Positions 44,001 through 56,330 of a stretch of 64,000 bases of DNA are shown one piece after another. Both the position numbers and the translations under genes were made by a program. This DNA is from Venturia oleaginea. Taxonomy: Eukaryota > Ascomycota > Dothideomycetes > Venturiales > Venturiaceae. The notes below the pieces were generated by a model that saw only the letters and a program-made list of their open reading frames with translations, did no database searches and was not told the origin of the DNA. The stretch covers positions 310,001 through 374,000 of the forward strand of contig JABMLP010000014.1 in the NCBI GenBank assembly GCA_013176395.1, in the 5' to 3' direction. Each line of letters begins with the position of its first letter. Within the stretch, counting starts at the first letter, position 1.

Positions 44001-45898
44001 ACAGCAATGTTGATGCTTGTGATGACCCATCTGTGCTCAATCTCGCAACGACCTCAGGCGCAAGTGCATTGGCTTTGGCGGAATTGTCGGCATCCAACGC
44101 CCATTTCGATAGCCAGTTTCGTGGAATGTCTGTGGCAAAGTTTCGCTCCTTCGCCGCCTGGGAAGCCTCCTTTACAAACTCCTTTCGTCTCTCCTGGCGC
44201 GCAACAAGCGAGCCGAAACCAAACTCAGGAGTCGAGGCAATCTCTGCAGAAATTCCTGGAACACGCTTGCCCACATGTAACTTTTCGCCGAACTGCTCAG
44301 TGAGAGAGCCGACATCATTCTTTCCTAGCTGGTTGGCAACGTGAAGACGAGCACCAAATAGTTGGTTCAGAATTTTCATATATGCATTCTCAATAGCTGG
44401 CTGCTCGAGAGCTTCGGCGGAGACTGAGAAAGGAATTTCGGAGGAACCAATTTGGAGGTTTTGCGTGGGTGATTTGGAGACTAAGTTCTTGAAGATCTCT
44501 TTCAATGCTTGCTGTGCCGTGGAAGGCTCAACGTATCCAAGTTGGTAGCCGACAATGACAGGGCCTATGTTTACCGCACTCTTCAATGACGATAGCACAT
44601 CTAGAAGCACTGGTCCCCATTTGGTGGTCTTTCTTCGAACTTGCTCCAAAACAGCGACTTGCTTCACTGATTCGGGAAGCACAGCTCGAAGCTGCTCACC
44701 AAGCCATGGTCGGTAAAGTCGTGCCGTAACAACACCAGCATTTGCAAACGGCTCTTTTGGGCCCGCTGACTTGATCGCACCAGCAAAAACTGCAGCGTCG
44801 CCGCCAAAGACTACCAATGCGCTCTTGGCCTTTGCTGATCCAGTATACTCAAATGGTTGATAGTTTCTGCCAGTCGCTTCACTGATTGTGGTCCAGATAT
44901 TGGTGATGAAGTTGACAATATCCTCCGATGTTACTGGCTTCTTCACGATTTCGGACTCTACAGTTGTAACCGAAGATGGCGCTTGCTCGCTGTTTACACT
45001 GCTCTCGCGTCTCGAGGACTCACTGGAGGAGTCCTTGGACGGGCTTGCTGCTCCAGATGGCAAATTATCGCCATTGGAAATGCTCACGCCGTTCGAGACT
45101 CCATTCGTTGCCCCATTTTGCGACGCAGGTGCTGCAAGGGTGGCTCTTCTTCCATCATCGGCGTAGATTGTAGAGTCTCCTGCTGGTGTATCCTGGAACC
45201 TGCTCGCCGCATCCACATCGATGAGCCGGTGGACAAGCTCCCTGGTCTCTACCGCGATAGGATCTAACTTATTCACAACTGAGGCATCGAAAAAGTGGAC
45301 GACACCTTTGCCGGACTTTAGAGCCAAAGCATGTGCCGAGAGTGCAATATCCTGGGCCTCTTGAAGAGTCTCAGATTGAAGAAATGTGAAGCCGGACTGC
45401 CGTATCGAAGTGATGTCCGAGTAATCTGGGTATGTGGAGGGTTGTAATGATACATGCAAGACGATGGGATATTGCGCGAGTTTGTATAGGTACGGGATCG
45501 ATTGGAGGAGGATAGAGGAGGGTGTCGTCACGGAGGTGATCTTTCCCGATCGAACGGATTGGAGAGCAGAAAGCAATGGATCAGCATTATACCGCACTGG
45601 AACAATCTTGTAGTGGTTAGCCGCTAGTCCTTGCATTCGCGGAGTCAAATGGCATACCTCTGCGGCGCCCTTTGTGACCAAACTTGGTGCTTTGGTCTCA
45701 GCGAATGATCGCAAGTCTTTTGAGAATTCCGAGTCCACGGCCAACGAAGGCTGGACTGAAATAACAACGTCGCTGGCGATGTAGGCAATTCGAGCCACTG
45801 CACAGAAAGTCAGCACATGCGCCACCCGAGCATCGGCCTTGAAAGTTTGCGGGGAGTCGAGACATACCAGCACCTCCAGCAGTCGAAATGGTCGCCAT
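41077..45898 (-). CDS. MET5: Sulfite reductase (NADPH) beta subunit, siroheme protein
   Basis: This catalyses the six-electron reduction of sulfite to sulfide in methionine/cysteine synthesis, with the flavoprotein alpha subunit. Three exons: 45898-45868 (31 nt, MATISTAGGA plus one base), 45797-41158, and 41106-41077 (30 nt, TGEEESDGE). They join through a 70-nt intron (GTATGT...TGCAG) and a 51-nt intron (GTAAGT, gctaac, CCCAG). The protein is about 1566 residues. N-terminal half: pyruvate-ferredoxin-oxidoreductase-like domains. Centre: flavodoxin domain (VTVLFASDNGNAENLAKRFG). C-terminal half: siroheme/4Fe-4S reductase with the four cluster cysteines in SSACVAFPTC (about 1419, 1425) and TGCPNGCARP (about 1464, 1468). 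Length and order match fungal beta subunits. I found no clear sulfur-regulator site upstream. Confidence 0.95.
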
Positions 45899-46750
45899 TG
45901 TGCCTCCGAATGGGAACAGTACTGGCAGAGGAATGGCGAGGGAGGTTCAATCAGTTTTGTAGTTTATGAACAACTGGAGGCTCACAAGTTTTTATGGCAC
46001 GCGGTCCAACCACCGTCCAGATGTTTTCAATCCTTCTAAGCAACACCCGATCACGCAATTCATATCCAGCTAGCTCCTAAGCCTACCTAGTTCTAATGAC
46101 CCAAGGACTGCTCCTTGCCACAGGACCCCGGTGAAAAACCTTATTCATCAACTGCAGTTCTGCTGGCCGTTGACATGTCCACCCGGAAACAGCTCTTCCC
46201 CGCGTCATGGAATTCGAGAGTCGTTTGTTATTGCCGGTCGTCTTGAAACTTCCTCTTCGGGTAATGCACTGCCGAATTTCGGCTACCACCCATCTCGAAA
46301 GATCAAACAATTACCACATCCTCGAGGTGCAAAGGGACCTTCAACAATACGTTCTGACAATACAGAAAACCGGTTGATCAGATCAGATTATATCATATGC
46401 TTCTGACATCTTCAGCCTCGTCTGCCACTGCCCATCTCGCCCCAAGAGGTAATGCGGCATCATTGCGGCATCAGCCCGAGAAAATCCACTCGACTCTGCT
46501 TGGCAATCTAGTCTTGGCGAACAGCTGACTGCCAGTCTGCCAAAATAGTTGACTGAAACTGATGAGCCCATTACTCCGACTCCCATTTCCTTTCCCGATA
46601 ACAATCGAGCTTACAATCGAGAAATAACCTCAAAAGGCTTTACACAACCATCTATTCACAATATTTTTGTGCCATTGGCAAGACACATCGACCGAAACTT
46701 TGGTTGAACATCCATGAACGAGATATCTTCAATTCTCCCACGCTAACAAA
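45899..46750. other. Promoter region of MET5 and 3' region of DBP7
   Basis: MET5 is transcribed leftward from here and DBP7 ends at 46751, so this segment holds the MET5 promoter and leader and the DBP7 terminator. No coding frame is supported. Confidence 0.5.
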
Positions 46751-49180
46751 TCAAGCAAGATTAAACTCATCAGCACCACCACCCATCATCATCTTCGCCT
46801 TATTCCTCATCCTCCTTTGCGCCTCTTCCTCCGCATTCCTCTCCGGTTCCATATCCCTATCCATTTCAAGAACCGCCTCCTTGGCAGCTTCAATCGCTTT
46901 TCTACCGCCCCCAGAAACTCTCGTACCCATACCGCTACCGCCACTCTTGCTACCCTTGCCCGTTCCAGAACTCTTACTCTTACCAGAACTCTTGCGATCT
47001 TTCTTGACTTCTCCAGCTGATTGTCGCAGACCAGGAACGTTGATGCTACCCGGTTTATCTCGGAGTCCGAAGGCTTTGGCGAGATGACCTAAGTGCAGTT
47101 CTTTGATGTCAAAGTAGATTCTCTCTGCAGCGACGTGAGTAGCGTACGCGCGGACGTGACTTTGAAATCCACGTCTCGCCTGTTCCATGATTTTCGGATT
47201 TTCCAGGACCCATCGTTCAACAGCAAGATGCCACTTCTGTGACCTCAAATCCCAGCCACCTTCCTTCTCAACCCCAGAAGCATCCTTGACAGCAAAACCT
47301 TTGCGAATCAGTTCTTCCGCCGTGTGTCGTGTCAAGTTCATACCTCCATCTCGACGTCCCTCCTTCAAGATGCTGACGTAACCTTCTTCGCTCCCTGGCT
47401 GAAGGAAGATACTTGCGCGTCCATCGCGCCCCGCTCGCGCTGTTCGACCGATTCTATGGATGTGCTCATCCTTGCTGAATGAAGGGTCATATTCGATGAC
47501 CAAATCTACATTCGGCACATCGAGACCACGAGAGGCGACATCCGTGCAGATGAGGAATGCTGGGTTTGGATCCGCCGAGAATGCTTTGATTGTTTTCGAA
47601 CGGATCGTTTGTGGGAGAGAGCCGTGAAGACGATACGCTGTGACAACCTCATTTAGATCATTGGTCATGGATGGTGATGGTGCTAAAGTTATTGGGTCAC
47701 CTGCTGGAGCAGGTGCAGGCTGTGGCTTCGATTTACCGTTTCTCAATCGCTTCTCGTTCGCTCTCGGAGCATCGCCATCAGAGTCTGCATTTCCTATGTC
47801 TGCATTCTCGTCTCTCGTGAGGACCTGGAAGTGAAAGTCGACCGAGTCAGCACAGGAAATGAAAACAATAACTTTCATAGCTGAGCCGCGCCGGGCAAAT
47901 GTTCGCTTGAGCATTGCCGCAAGTGTGACCAATCGTAGTTTTGCAGGAACCACAGCGAACGACTGCTTCAATTGGGCGGGTGCCGAAAAGGTCTCTTCGT
48001 CCTTAGTGGCGTCTCCATTCGACCCCGTCCTTTGCGATTGAATGTGCACGGCTTCCTTCAAACTGATCTCTCCCAATCGCTGAACGTCCATCTTCATTGT
48101 GGCTGAACACAGTATGTTGATTCGTTTGGACGGAAGTCCTGTCAAGGTGTTTTGTCCTTCCAATTCTGCCTTCTTCATGCTGAAATCGAGCTTGCTCACA
48201 AGCTTTTTGATATCATCTTCGAAACCGAGCTCCATCAATCGATCTCCCTCATCCAACACAAGCCACCGGACGCAGCTCACATCAAGAACCTCGGTGTTTG
48301 CCAGATGATCCGCCAACCGACCAGGAGTCGCAACAAGAACATTGACACCCTTCCGTAGGCGTGCCTTTTCTGACTGCATTTTCTCTCCTCCCACCACAAT
48401 ACCGGGCACGATCCAGTGCGCACACCGTATCAAACTTTCCAACACGGTATAAATCTGTTTACTGAGTTCACGAGTGGGTGCCAATATTACGGCGAACAGT
48501 CCTGATTTCCGCGTTATGGCTTGCTTTTTGGTAGAAAGTTGCATTATCCGTTGTACTAGAGGTAACAAATATGCCAACGTTTTTCCTGAACCAGTTTCCG
48601 CTTGTATGAATGCGTCGCCATCGTTGTCCAGCAGGGCTTCCATTGAAGCCTTTTGAATGGCAGTGGGTGCAGTAACGCTCATCTTATTCGTAAGATGTGA
48701 GGCTAGGGTGGGCGACAGTCCCAGGCTCGTAAAATTCTGCTGCTCTGGCGTGAGAGGAGCGTTGGACGGCGCGATATCCACCTCCTCCACAGGCTCTACC
48801 TTTTCCTCCTCTTCAGTCTTTGACGCCGGATTAAATGTGAATAGAGAGGAAATAATCTGCTTTGGTCCGATATTCGCGCGTTCATGATTTTGGCTCTGGT
48901 TCTGGCTCTGGCGGGGTGCTGGTTCTCGAGGTTTTCTTGCTAAGACTGGCTCGAAATTGGAATTATCGGGATTGTCGAAGCGCTGACGTTTTGTCGGTCT
49001 CCAGTCTGACTCTCTCGTAGGCGGTGCAGTGTGTTCCTGTGCTGGGATGTATCCTTCTTTTGCTTGTCGCTGTCTGGTAATCTTCCGTCGTGCTCTCCAA
49101 GGTCCGCCTTTGAACGTGGGATGTGATACAAGCGGGCCATCGCCGAGCGAGAAGTTGAGGAGCATACCATCGTCGGCCAT
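46751..49180 (-). CDS. DBP7: ATP-dependent RNA helicase Dbp7 (60S ribosome assembly)
   Basis: Dbp7 is a nucleolar DEAD-box-type helicase for early 60S subunit assembly. The 809-residue intronless protein starts MADDGMLLNF. Core motifs in order: Q motif region (FTSLGLSPTLASHLTNKM, then APTAIQKASM), motif I (QAETGSGKT), Ia (APTRELSKQIY), motif II as LDEGDRLMELGF (DEGD instead of DEAD, as I recall for Dbp7 orthologues), motif III (CSATMK), then a long insertion, motif V (CTDVASRGLDVPNVDLVIEY) and motif VI (HRIGRTARAGRDG). The C-terminus is Lys/Ser/Gly-rich (SSGKSKSSGTGKGSKSGGSG), typical of nucleolar proteins. It is divergent from the F-box gene. Confidence 0.95.
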   Translation of the reverse strand: MADDGMLLNFSLGDGPLVSHPTFKGGPWRARRKITRQRQAKEGYIPAQEHTAPPTRESDWRPTKRQRFDNPDNSNFEPVLARKPREPAPRQSQNQSQNHERANIGPKQIISSLFTFNPASKTEEEEKVEPVEEVDIAPSNAPLTPEQQNFTSLGLSPTLASHLTNKMSVTAPTAIQKASMEALLDNDGDAFIQAETGSGKTLAYLLPLVQRIMQLSTKKQAITRKSGLFAVILAPTRELSKQIYTVLESLIRCAHWIVPGIVVGGEKMQSEKARLRKGVNVLVATPGRLADHLANTEVLDVSCVRWLVLDEGDRLMELGFEDDIKKLVSKLDFSMKKAELEGQNTLTGLPSKRINILCSATMKMDVQRLGEISLKEAVHIQSQRTGSNGDATKDEETFSAPAQLKQSFAVVPAKLRLVTLAAMLKRTFARRGSAMKVIVFISCADSVDFHFQVLTRDENADIGNADSDGDAPRANEKRLRNGKSKPQPAPAPAGDPITLAPSPSMTNDLNEVVTAYRLHGSLPQTIRSKTIKAFSADPNPAFLICTDVASRGLDVPNVDLVIEYDPSFSKDEHIHRIGRTARAGRDGRASIFLQPGSEEGYVSILKEGRRDGGMNLTRHTAEELIRKGFAVKDASGVEKEGGWDLRSQKWHLAVERWVLENPKIMEQARRGFQSHVRAYATHVAAERIYFDIKELHLGHLAKAFGLRDKPGSINVPGLRQSAGEVKKDRKSSGKSKSSGTGKGSKSGGSGMGTRVSGGGRKAIEAAKEAVLEMDRDMEPERNAEEEAQRRMRNKAKMMMGGGADEFNLA

Positions 49181-49661
49181 TTTGGGTATATTGTGGTGGT
49201 GAATTGACAGAAAAGTAGCGTACGATTTACTTTGGTTTCGAGCCGAACTTTTTCTCGTTATCTAGACGGTTGCCGCTGCAAGGGTCTATAACGCAAATCA
49301 GATGCAAATGCCCGATGTGGCTGGATATTCGACTGGGATAGCGAATTCACATCAGTAGCGATAGGTTACCTTTCCTGGCGAATTGAGGTTTTGAAACTGC
49401 CAGGAAATTGTCGCACTCGATCTTCAGTAGGAAATGTTGTGCTGAAATAGATAAATTCAGCCCTTCACCTTGCCAGACTACTAATCATCCCCATAATTAT
49501 AGAAGTGACCACATCATATCTCGCGTCTCCTTTCATCCGCACCACCACAATCACTCTTCCGACTCTCTCTGGCCATCCAAACCGAACTGTATCCTGCTAA
49601 TTGTACTGAATCACGCCGATTCAGTCTGCCTATACACACGCGTAACCCTCCAGTTCGTTTT
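49181..49661. promoter_or_regulatory. Divergent intergenic region of DBP7 and the F-box/UIM gene
   Basis: 481 bp separate the two start codons. No TATA box is obvious. The + strand becomes C- and A-rich towards the F-box gene start. Confidence 0.45.
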
Positions 49662-52600
49662 ATGCAATCCGACCTCACAGAAGTCTCAAAAACATCTTCA
49701 TCACCAAACACTCCCTCCGCATCCTCAACCTCCCAGCATGGCATTCGTCGCACCAGCAGTCCAGCCACTCCATGCTCCCTCTCTCGGGAATGCGAAGATG
49801 GTGATGACCAGACCCTCGATGACGACGACGCGGATGGCGAACGACGCGAATCTAACGCGTCTGCCGATACTGCTGTTGAGCCTGAAGGAACTACGCAGTT
49901 GAAAAGTCCCATCAGTCGCGCTAACTCAAAATCACTCACCAAATTCTCTCCTATTGGCAATTTGCCTAACGAGCTACTTACACATGCTCTATCGCATCTC
50001 CCCGCTACTGAGTTGTCTACGGTCGCATTGGTATCCCACCGTTTCCATGCTTTGGTTACGACTCCGCATGCTTGGAGAGCTGCTTTCGCTCGTTTTTTTC
50101 CAGGACCGAACATTGAGGCCGCACCAAAGATCGAGAGCTTTCGCACGGACAAGAGATCCTTCTGCCGCTTGACAGCTTTGGCAACATGGAGAAGCGAGTA
50201 CATTATCCGTACTCGTCTACTACGATCCCTTTCACGTGGCAAGCCAATGCAGACTGGGTCGTCTTCTTCGACACCAAGGAGTACTGGGTAAGTCACAATC
50301 TGACATTAGGTGTAAATCAACTAACGCCTTACCCAGCTCAAATTCTTCGGCCAATGCTATCATGATGTATAATTCTCAACTATATACTACCGTCAATCAT
50401 ATCGATGCCACCTTCGGCTCCGGGCCAATCAAGCGATTCCCACGCTTCATTCATGGCGCTGATGAAACTGGAAACGCATCTGCAAGTGATCCCATAACTG
50501 GAAGGATTGATAATTGGGGACTTTCGGATCCTCAATTCTTTCTTAACTTCTCCGAGCAATTTCCTGGCGATGCCATGTGGGGATTGGGCTCCGGCGACAT
50601 CATCGGCTTGCCCAACCCGATGGGAGTCAGTCAAGCTTATGGCATGATCTATGGCGAAGGATCTCCTTCTGGAGGAACATATTTCCGTTCCATGGATGAA
50701 ATGCGTGGGAAATTCTTGATTGGATCTACTGGCATATCTGAGCCAGATATTGGCATTCCATCAGTCAACCGTACTCGTGAAGCAGTATCTGCTGTCTGGC
50801 TTGCCAAATCTCACGCAATACCTAGTTTGACCGAAGGACTCGTCGGCATGCTTTCTGGCTCATCTCTTGGTGTTGTCAGTGCTTACAGTCTCGGCTCACA
50901 TGATTTGCGCGATTTGCGTCTTGCTAGAGGCGACCTCACTGCTCGCTGGGTTCTGAGTCCTGGAGTCCCAATCATCGCTATTGCGGTTGACGAATCCTAC
51001 TCGTTGAAGCGACAGGCCCAAAACCGTATTTGGGCTGTTGCGCTTAACGCTCTTGGAGAGGTCTTCTATTTGACGAAATTTCCTAAACGCTCTCCTCCAC
51101 CGCGAGGTGTCAAGCTTGATGAGATGGCTGTAGAACGCCTTGCCTGGATCACTGCTCGCACTGTCCAGTGGAACTTGGTAGAGCCGAGTCGTAGAGCAGC
51201 ACGCCCTGATCCGTATGGAGAACTCGATGTCGAGGGTAGCTACTCTCCTCGTTCTTCTTGGAACGGCATGTGTCTCAGCAAAGAGCAGATCAGAGCCGAA
51301 TGCCAGGAGACTGAAAAATTTCTTCGCAAACGCCCGAAGGAGTTCCGCCAACTCTGTCTTGGTTGGGATATGGAGCGCAAGCTTGAGGTTGACTTTGCTG
51401 GTGATGACGGCAACTTTGCGGGAGAATCCCTCTTGGTGTTTGAATGTGGTGTGCAAGAAGACAGTGTTTCTTCGATCAAGCGATTCACCCGTCTAAAAGT
51501 ACCTGAAGAGGAAGATACTTTAGTCACGAAAAGCTCTCCACCGACTCCTGCCGATGTTGCGACACCGATGGTCGATACTGGCTCTCTGTTCGGCAGTTCC
51601 ACATCAGCTACTCGCAATCCACCTACCATGACTGACTCTGCTCGTGGGCGACGTTACTCAACGTTGAGCTACACAAGTGTGGATGCTTCACCCGAACGAC
51701 TACCAACTGTCGAGGAATGGCGTTGTTCCAATCTGACATTTGGCGGAAGCAAGATGGTTCAAATCAGCACCACCACCATTGACAGCTCTTTATACGCGAT
51801 GGTTACGCTGTCTGAGGACCCTGCCGTCGGCATGCTCGGTTCTTCCGAGGCTTCCTCAATATATGGCTCTCCTTTACACATGGAGGACCGTTCCATCTCA
51901 GCAGCAGATATTCCTGGTCAACGTGCACGTTTTGTAGCTGCTGGAACCAAAACTGGAATTGTCTACATTTGGGATTGCAGAGCACCTAATGCGAAATCCG
52001 TGGAGTTGATCAATAACATAGAACCGATACATGTTATTTACACCGACTCGCCTGAGATATCTTGCCTTGGCATGACCTCTTTACACATCGTTCATGGTGG
52101 CAATGATGGACTAGTCCAAGCTTGGGATCCTCTCGCCTCCGAGACGGAACCCATTCGTACCCTCAACTCGCGATTCTCGTCCAAGGCGCGTCGCCGGTTG
52201 GTACAGGCTCAAGCTTCTGCTCAAGGAGTCGGTATCAACTTGTTCGCAGCAGGCGCTATCTGCCTTGACCCTGATCCGACTGTTTTGCGTGGAATAGTGT
52301 CTCTCGGTACTCATCTTCGCTACTGGAGTTACAGCTCCCTCACAGCGGATCAATACAAAGGCACCAAGCGCCGCTTGCGAAGATCAGAGCGTGGCAGTAA
52401 TCAACACACTGGCGAGCGGTTCTCTGGGGCTGTTCGCAACAGCAACCTCAAATCTTACATCATGAATGAACGCGTTGAGCTTGAACAAGAGAAACTCCGT
52501 CAGCGACGGGAGCGTGAACATTTGGCTGGTCGATTCGGTCTTGGTTTCTTAGACAATGAGGAAGAGGCTTTGGCGTATGCCGCAATGCTCTCGGAAGAGA

Positions 52601-53079
52601 CTCTGGCTCAAGACGAGCAGAGGCGTGCCAGCCAGGTCAACACTCCAGTTATGGGCTCTTTTGATGCAACTCAATTCTCATCGACCCCATCTCGCATTCC
52701 AGAAGAGGAAATGGATGCCGACATGGCTGCAGCGATTCGTCTTAGTCTTGAGGGAGACAGGTTCGATAGTCCTTTGCATCACTCTCCTGGCCTTATCGTT
52801 AGCCCTGGTGGAAGACAATACGATGTTCCTATCCGCGTTGCTAGGAAAGGACGTCGCTCTTCCAACACACCCTCTCGTAGTCCTCCTTCGAGGACCAGCA
52901 GTGCCATGGCTGGCTCTAGTCAACAGGCGGAGATAGATGATTTGGAATTTGCGTTGCAAGTTAGTCTGGCTGAGGAAAGAAGCAGACAGGAGGTAATGGG
53001 AGTTGTCGGTGAGCTGGAGGAGTTTCCAGCTCTGGGTGGGACTGTGTCGCCACGAGGGAAGGGCAAGACAAGGCAGTGA
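49662..53079 (+). CDS. F-box protein with WD-like repeats and C-terminal ubiquitin-interacting motifs
   Basis: Exons 49662-50287 and 50337-53079 (intron 49 nt, GTAAGT, ctaac, CCCAG) encode about 1122 residues. A Ser-rich N-terminus precedes the F-box (IGNLPNELLTHALSHLPATE, about 98-147), the Skp1-binding module of SCF ubiquitin ligases. The middle has weak WD-like repeats (GTKTGIVYIWDCRAPNAK, VHGGNDGLVQAWDPLASE). The C-terminus has UIM-type helices: EEMDADMAAAIRLSLEGD (about 1000) and DDLEFALQVSLAEERSRQ (about 1075), and a weaker one in DNEEEALAYAAMLSEETLA (about 950). It probably selects substrates for an SCF ligase while binding ubiquitin itself. The substrate is unknown. Confidence 0.85.
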
Positions 53080-53805
53080 TTGTTGATGGTTGATTGAGTT
53101 TCTTATAGTGTGTTATACGCACTGTTGTTCGAACGGGGCTCGGAGTCTTCACTTCCTTGATGGGATGTTTAACATTTGATGTCAGCGGGCTGCTGTCTTT
53201 CTTTTCTAATAAAAAAGCTCGATATATCTGGATATGGTTTCCACTGCCTCCAATTGATACATGATGTCTCCCTTGCCAATCACAATGGCCTCTGCTTCCC
53301 GTAGCGGATCATCGACCCATATTAAAGTATGGGCTGTTAAGGATTATCGTTCTTGGGGTTGGGTTTCGAAACGTTCCCACGTCTTGCAAACCAAATCTTG
53401 GACCTCTCTGCTTCTGCCATCATATCGTGAAGATCACGAATCTCGAAGATGCAATTTTACACCGAGGTGCCGATGGTCTGGTTTCTGACCCCCGCACCGC
53501 CATCGGCCTGGGTTGCGCCCGTTTTCGCTCCGCGCCATGCACCTCTCTCTGCTCTTGCGCCAATGGAGAGCTTTGTAGCACCCGACTGAAAGCGTGCAAG
53601 ATGATTGTACGAGCATCTCGCTCAAGATCCTGGTGTTAGTGTCCTTGTTGGCACTGTTACTTCCTTCATTGATCCCTCATGATAGCTTGTTGTTACTTCC
53701 TCGCCTCGGCTCAGTTCATCTCAGCTAGTCATTTACTTTTGGGTACGTTTAACCAGCGATCGAAAAGAACGACGCGCGCGGACAGGAAAGGATCTGAAAG
53801 AAACT
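53080..53805. other. Intergenic stretch, no gene seen
   Basis: The 3' end of the F-box gene is followed by the promoter of the MFS permease. Short frames at 53261-53640 lack domains. Confidence 0.45.
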
Positions 53806-55765
53806 ATGACAACGCGAAATATTGGGACGAGGAGTATGAGTTCTAGTAGTGCTTCTGGTTTGGGCTCTGGCTCGAGTTCGAGATGGACGCCTGGAATTGT
53901 TTCTAAGCCTTTTGAGAATGAGGAGGATGAAGTCGACGACGATGGGAATCTTGTTATGAGTGCGCGGAGTACGAATACGGAGGCGAGGTTTGGGATGTTG
54001 GATGAGGTGGAGGTGGACGGGGATATTGCGCTAGAAGAGGAGGGACTGCTCGAGCTCGACCATGAGGATGAGAATGCGACAATACTGGGGCGAAAGGGTA
54101 AATCGACTTTGGATACTGGAGGGAAGATGCGGGCGAAGAGATTGGAAGATGTGGAATTTGAGGATGAGGATGAAGATGATGATCAGACGTTTGAGGGCAG
54201 TTGGACTGTCGAGGAAGAGAAAGCAGTGGTTAAGAAGATGGATAGAAGGGTTGTGTTCTTCGCTGCGCTCCTCTACCTTCTCTCCTTTTTGGATAGATCA
54301 AATATTGGGAATGCGAGGATTGCGGGCTTAGAAATGGATTTGCAGCTGGGTGAGGGACAGTATGAGTGGTTGCTGAGTGGGTTTTATATCACGTACATTG
54401 CGTTTGAGTGGATGGCTTTGTTGTGAGTCTTTCTTCTAACATCACTAGAGAAGGAGAGATGTATGCAATGCTAATTGGGCGATAGATTTCGAATTATACC
54501 TCCCCATATCTATATCTCTGTCGTCGTTTTAGCATGGGGTCTCCTCGCCTCCTTGCAATCCCTCTCAACCTCCTTTACAACCCTCCTCATTCTCCGCGCT
54601 GCTCTTGGAGCCTTTGAGGCCGCTCTCGCTGGAATACCATTCTACCTCTCTTTCTTCTTTAAGCGCGAGGAACTTGCTTCAAGAGTTGGCGTCCACATTG
54701 CTGCTGCGCCCTTGGCAACGACGTTTGCTTCGAGTCTGGCTTGGGCTATAACTTGGTTAGGAAGCAAATTTACACTTTGGGCGCCGTGGAGGTTGCTATT
54801 CTTGGTCGAGGGATTTCCAAGCGTGCTCGTTGCGGCATGGGTATACAGGAGCTTACCTGATGGACCGGGGAGCGCAAAGTTCTTGTCCAAGAGACAGAAG
54901 GGAATCGCCCAGGCCAGGTTGATCAAAGGGAGCGAGGATTCATCGGACGAAAAGAGAGCCTCCCATGGGAAAGAAGGCGGAAAGCAGAGACTGAGATTGA
55001 GTGAGATTTTCAAGGCATTAAAAGATCCAAAGTGCTACCTCACAGCCGTAAGTAACTCCGCGAACTTCAAAACCATAAGACTAATGGCAGAGCTAGGCAA
55101 TGTTCTTCTCCTGCAACGTAGCTTTCTCCTCCATGCCCGTCTTCCTGCCCACCATAATCCGCGAAATGGGCTATTCAGCAACAATGTCCCAAGCCCTCAG
55201 CGCGCCACCCTATCTTCTCTCCTTCGCCAACGTCCTCTTCACTGCCTATGCCTCAGATAAAGCCAAGACTCGCTCTCCTTTCATAATCTTCCAAGCTCTT
55301 CTTGCCTGCTCGGGCTACGTCCTCATTTTCCTCGCTGGTGCTTTCGAGTTGCCAGGTTGGATCAGATACCTAGGCGTCTATCCCGCCACCGCCGGTTTTT
55401 TCAGTTGTGTCACTCTAATCATCACGTGGACACTTAATAATCAGGCGTCTGACGAGGGTCGCGGGATTGGAGTAGCGTTGTTGCAGTATTTTGGCCAGTG
55501 TGGACCACTTCTTGGGACGAGGCTTTATCCGGAGGCAGATGGGCCGTTGTATCTGAAGGGCATGGCTGTTTGTGCGGGGTTCATGGGAGTAGTTGCGGCG
55601 TTGGCTTGGGGATTAAGGTGGGTGCTTGTTAGGGAGAATGCGAGGACGGCGGAGGGAGGTGGTGCTTGGGAAGAGTTGGGACAGGATGAGATTGATGATT
55701 TGGAGTTGGATGAGAGGGGTGAGGAGGGAAAGGGGAGGAGAGAGGCATTTGTTTTTATGCTGTAG
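53806..55765 (+). CDS. MFS permease, anion:cation symporter (ACS) family, acidic N-terminus
   Basis: Exons 53806-54422, 54486-55047 and 55097-55765 encode about 615 residues. Introns are 63 and 49 nt (GTGAGT...GATAG; GTAAGT...CTAG). A long Ser- then Asp/Glu-rich N-terminus (about 140 residues, unusually acidic) precedes the permease. The ACS signature region is LLYLLSFLDRSNIGNARIAG, followed by PWRLLFLVEGFPSVLVAAWV and the late motif GPLLGTRLYPEADGPLY. Some twelve helices can be counted. Relatives carry allantoate, nicotinate, pantothenate or similar organic anions; the substrate cannot be told. The tail is again acidic, ending REAFVFML. Confidence 0.9.
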
Positions 55766-55953
55766 AGAGGAGACTAGCGAGGAGGATGCGGGTGTCTGTT
55801 ACAACTATCACTAATGACGCTCTCCCATTCGATGCACCCACTTTTTCTGGGTCTCTAAGAGGTTGTCACCGCTGGCGCCAGAACGTGGAGAGTTGCGAAG
55901 ATTGAGACTGGAGGCTAAGGTCTATTGGCAATGCTGGTTCAGCTTAGCAGAAC

Positions 55954-56330
55954 CTATACTCGCCAGTTACCGGTTACGTAGTGTATTGCTTGCCGTTGTA
56001 AATGCGCCCATGGGACGAGAGGGTCGGCACCTAAAGAGATCAGTACTTTGATGTCGGCGGCCGTGCCAAAGGCAAAGACACGATGCAGAGCGGTCTATTG
56101 CTTTGATTCTACCATCTCAAGGTCCAGCACGGAGTGTTCTGCCAGCAGCTTCAACCTTGGAAGATTTCAGACTTGTCCTCCCATGTGGCTCTCAATTGCA
56201 GCCAGCAGTAGAATAGTGGATTCCATTTCAGAGCACTGATATGATGAGGGTCTGCGCCCCATTGAAGTAAGGTGCGTACCACGTCAAGATTATTGTGTTG
56301 TATTGCCATTGCAAAGGAGAGGTGCTGTAT
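55954..56330 (-). pseudogene. Ankyrin-repeat gene relic
   Basis: Two minus-strand fragments read as ankyrin repeats. 56330-56151 encodes HLSFAMAIQHNNLDVVRTLL and then QWGADPHH. 56085-55954 encodes FAFGTAADIKVLISLGADPL, then a QAIHYVTGNW stretch. Each matches the helix-turn-helix plus GADP loop of the repeat. They end in stops at 56151 and 55954, differ in frame and have no start codon or good splice sites. Fragment of a once larger gene. Confidence 0.55.
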
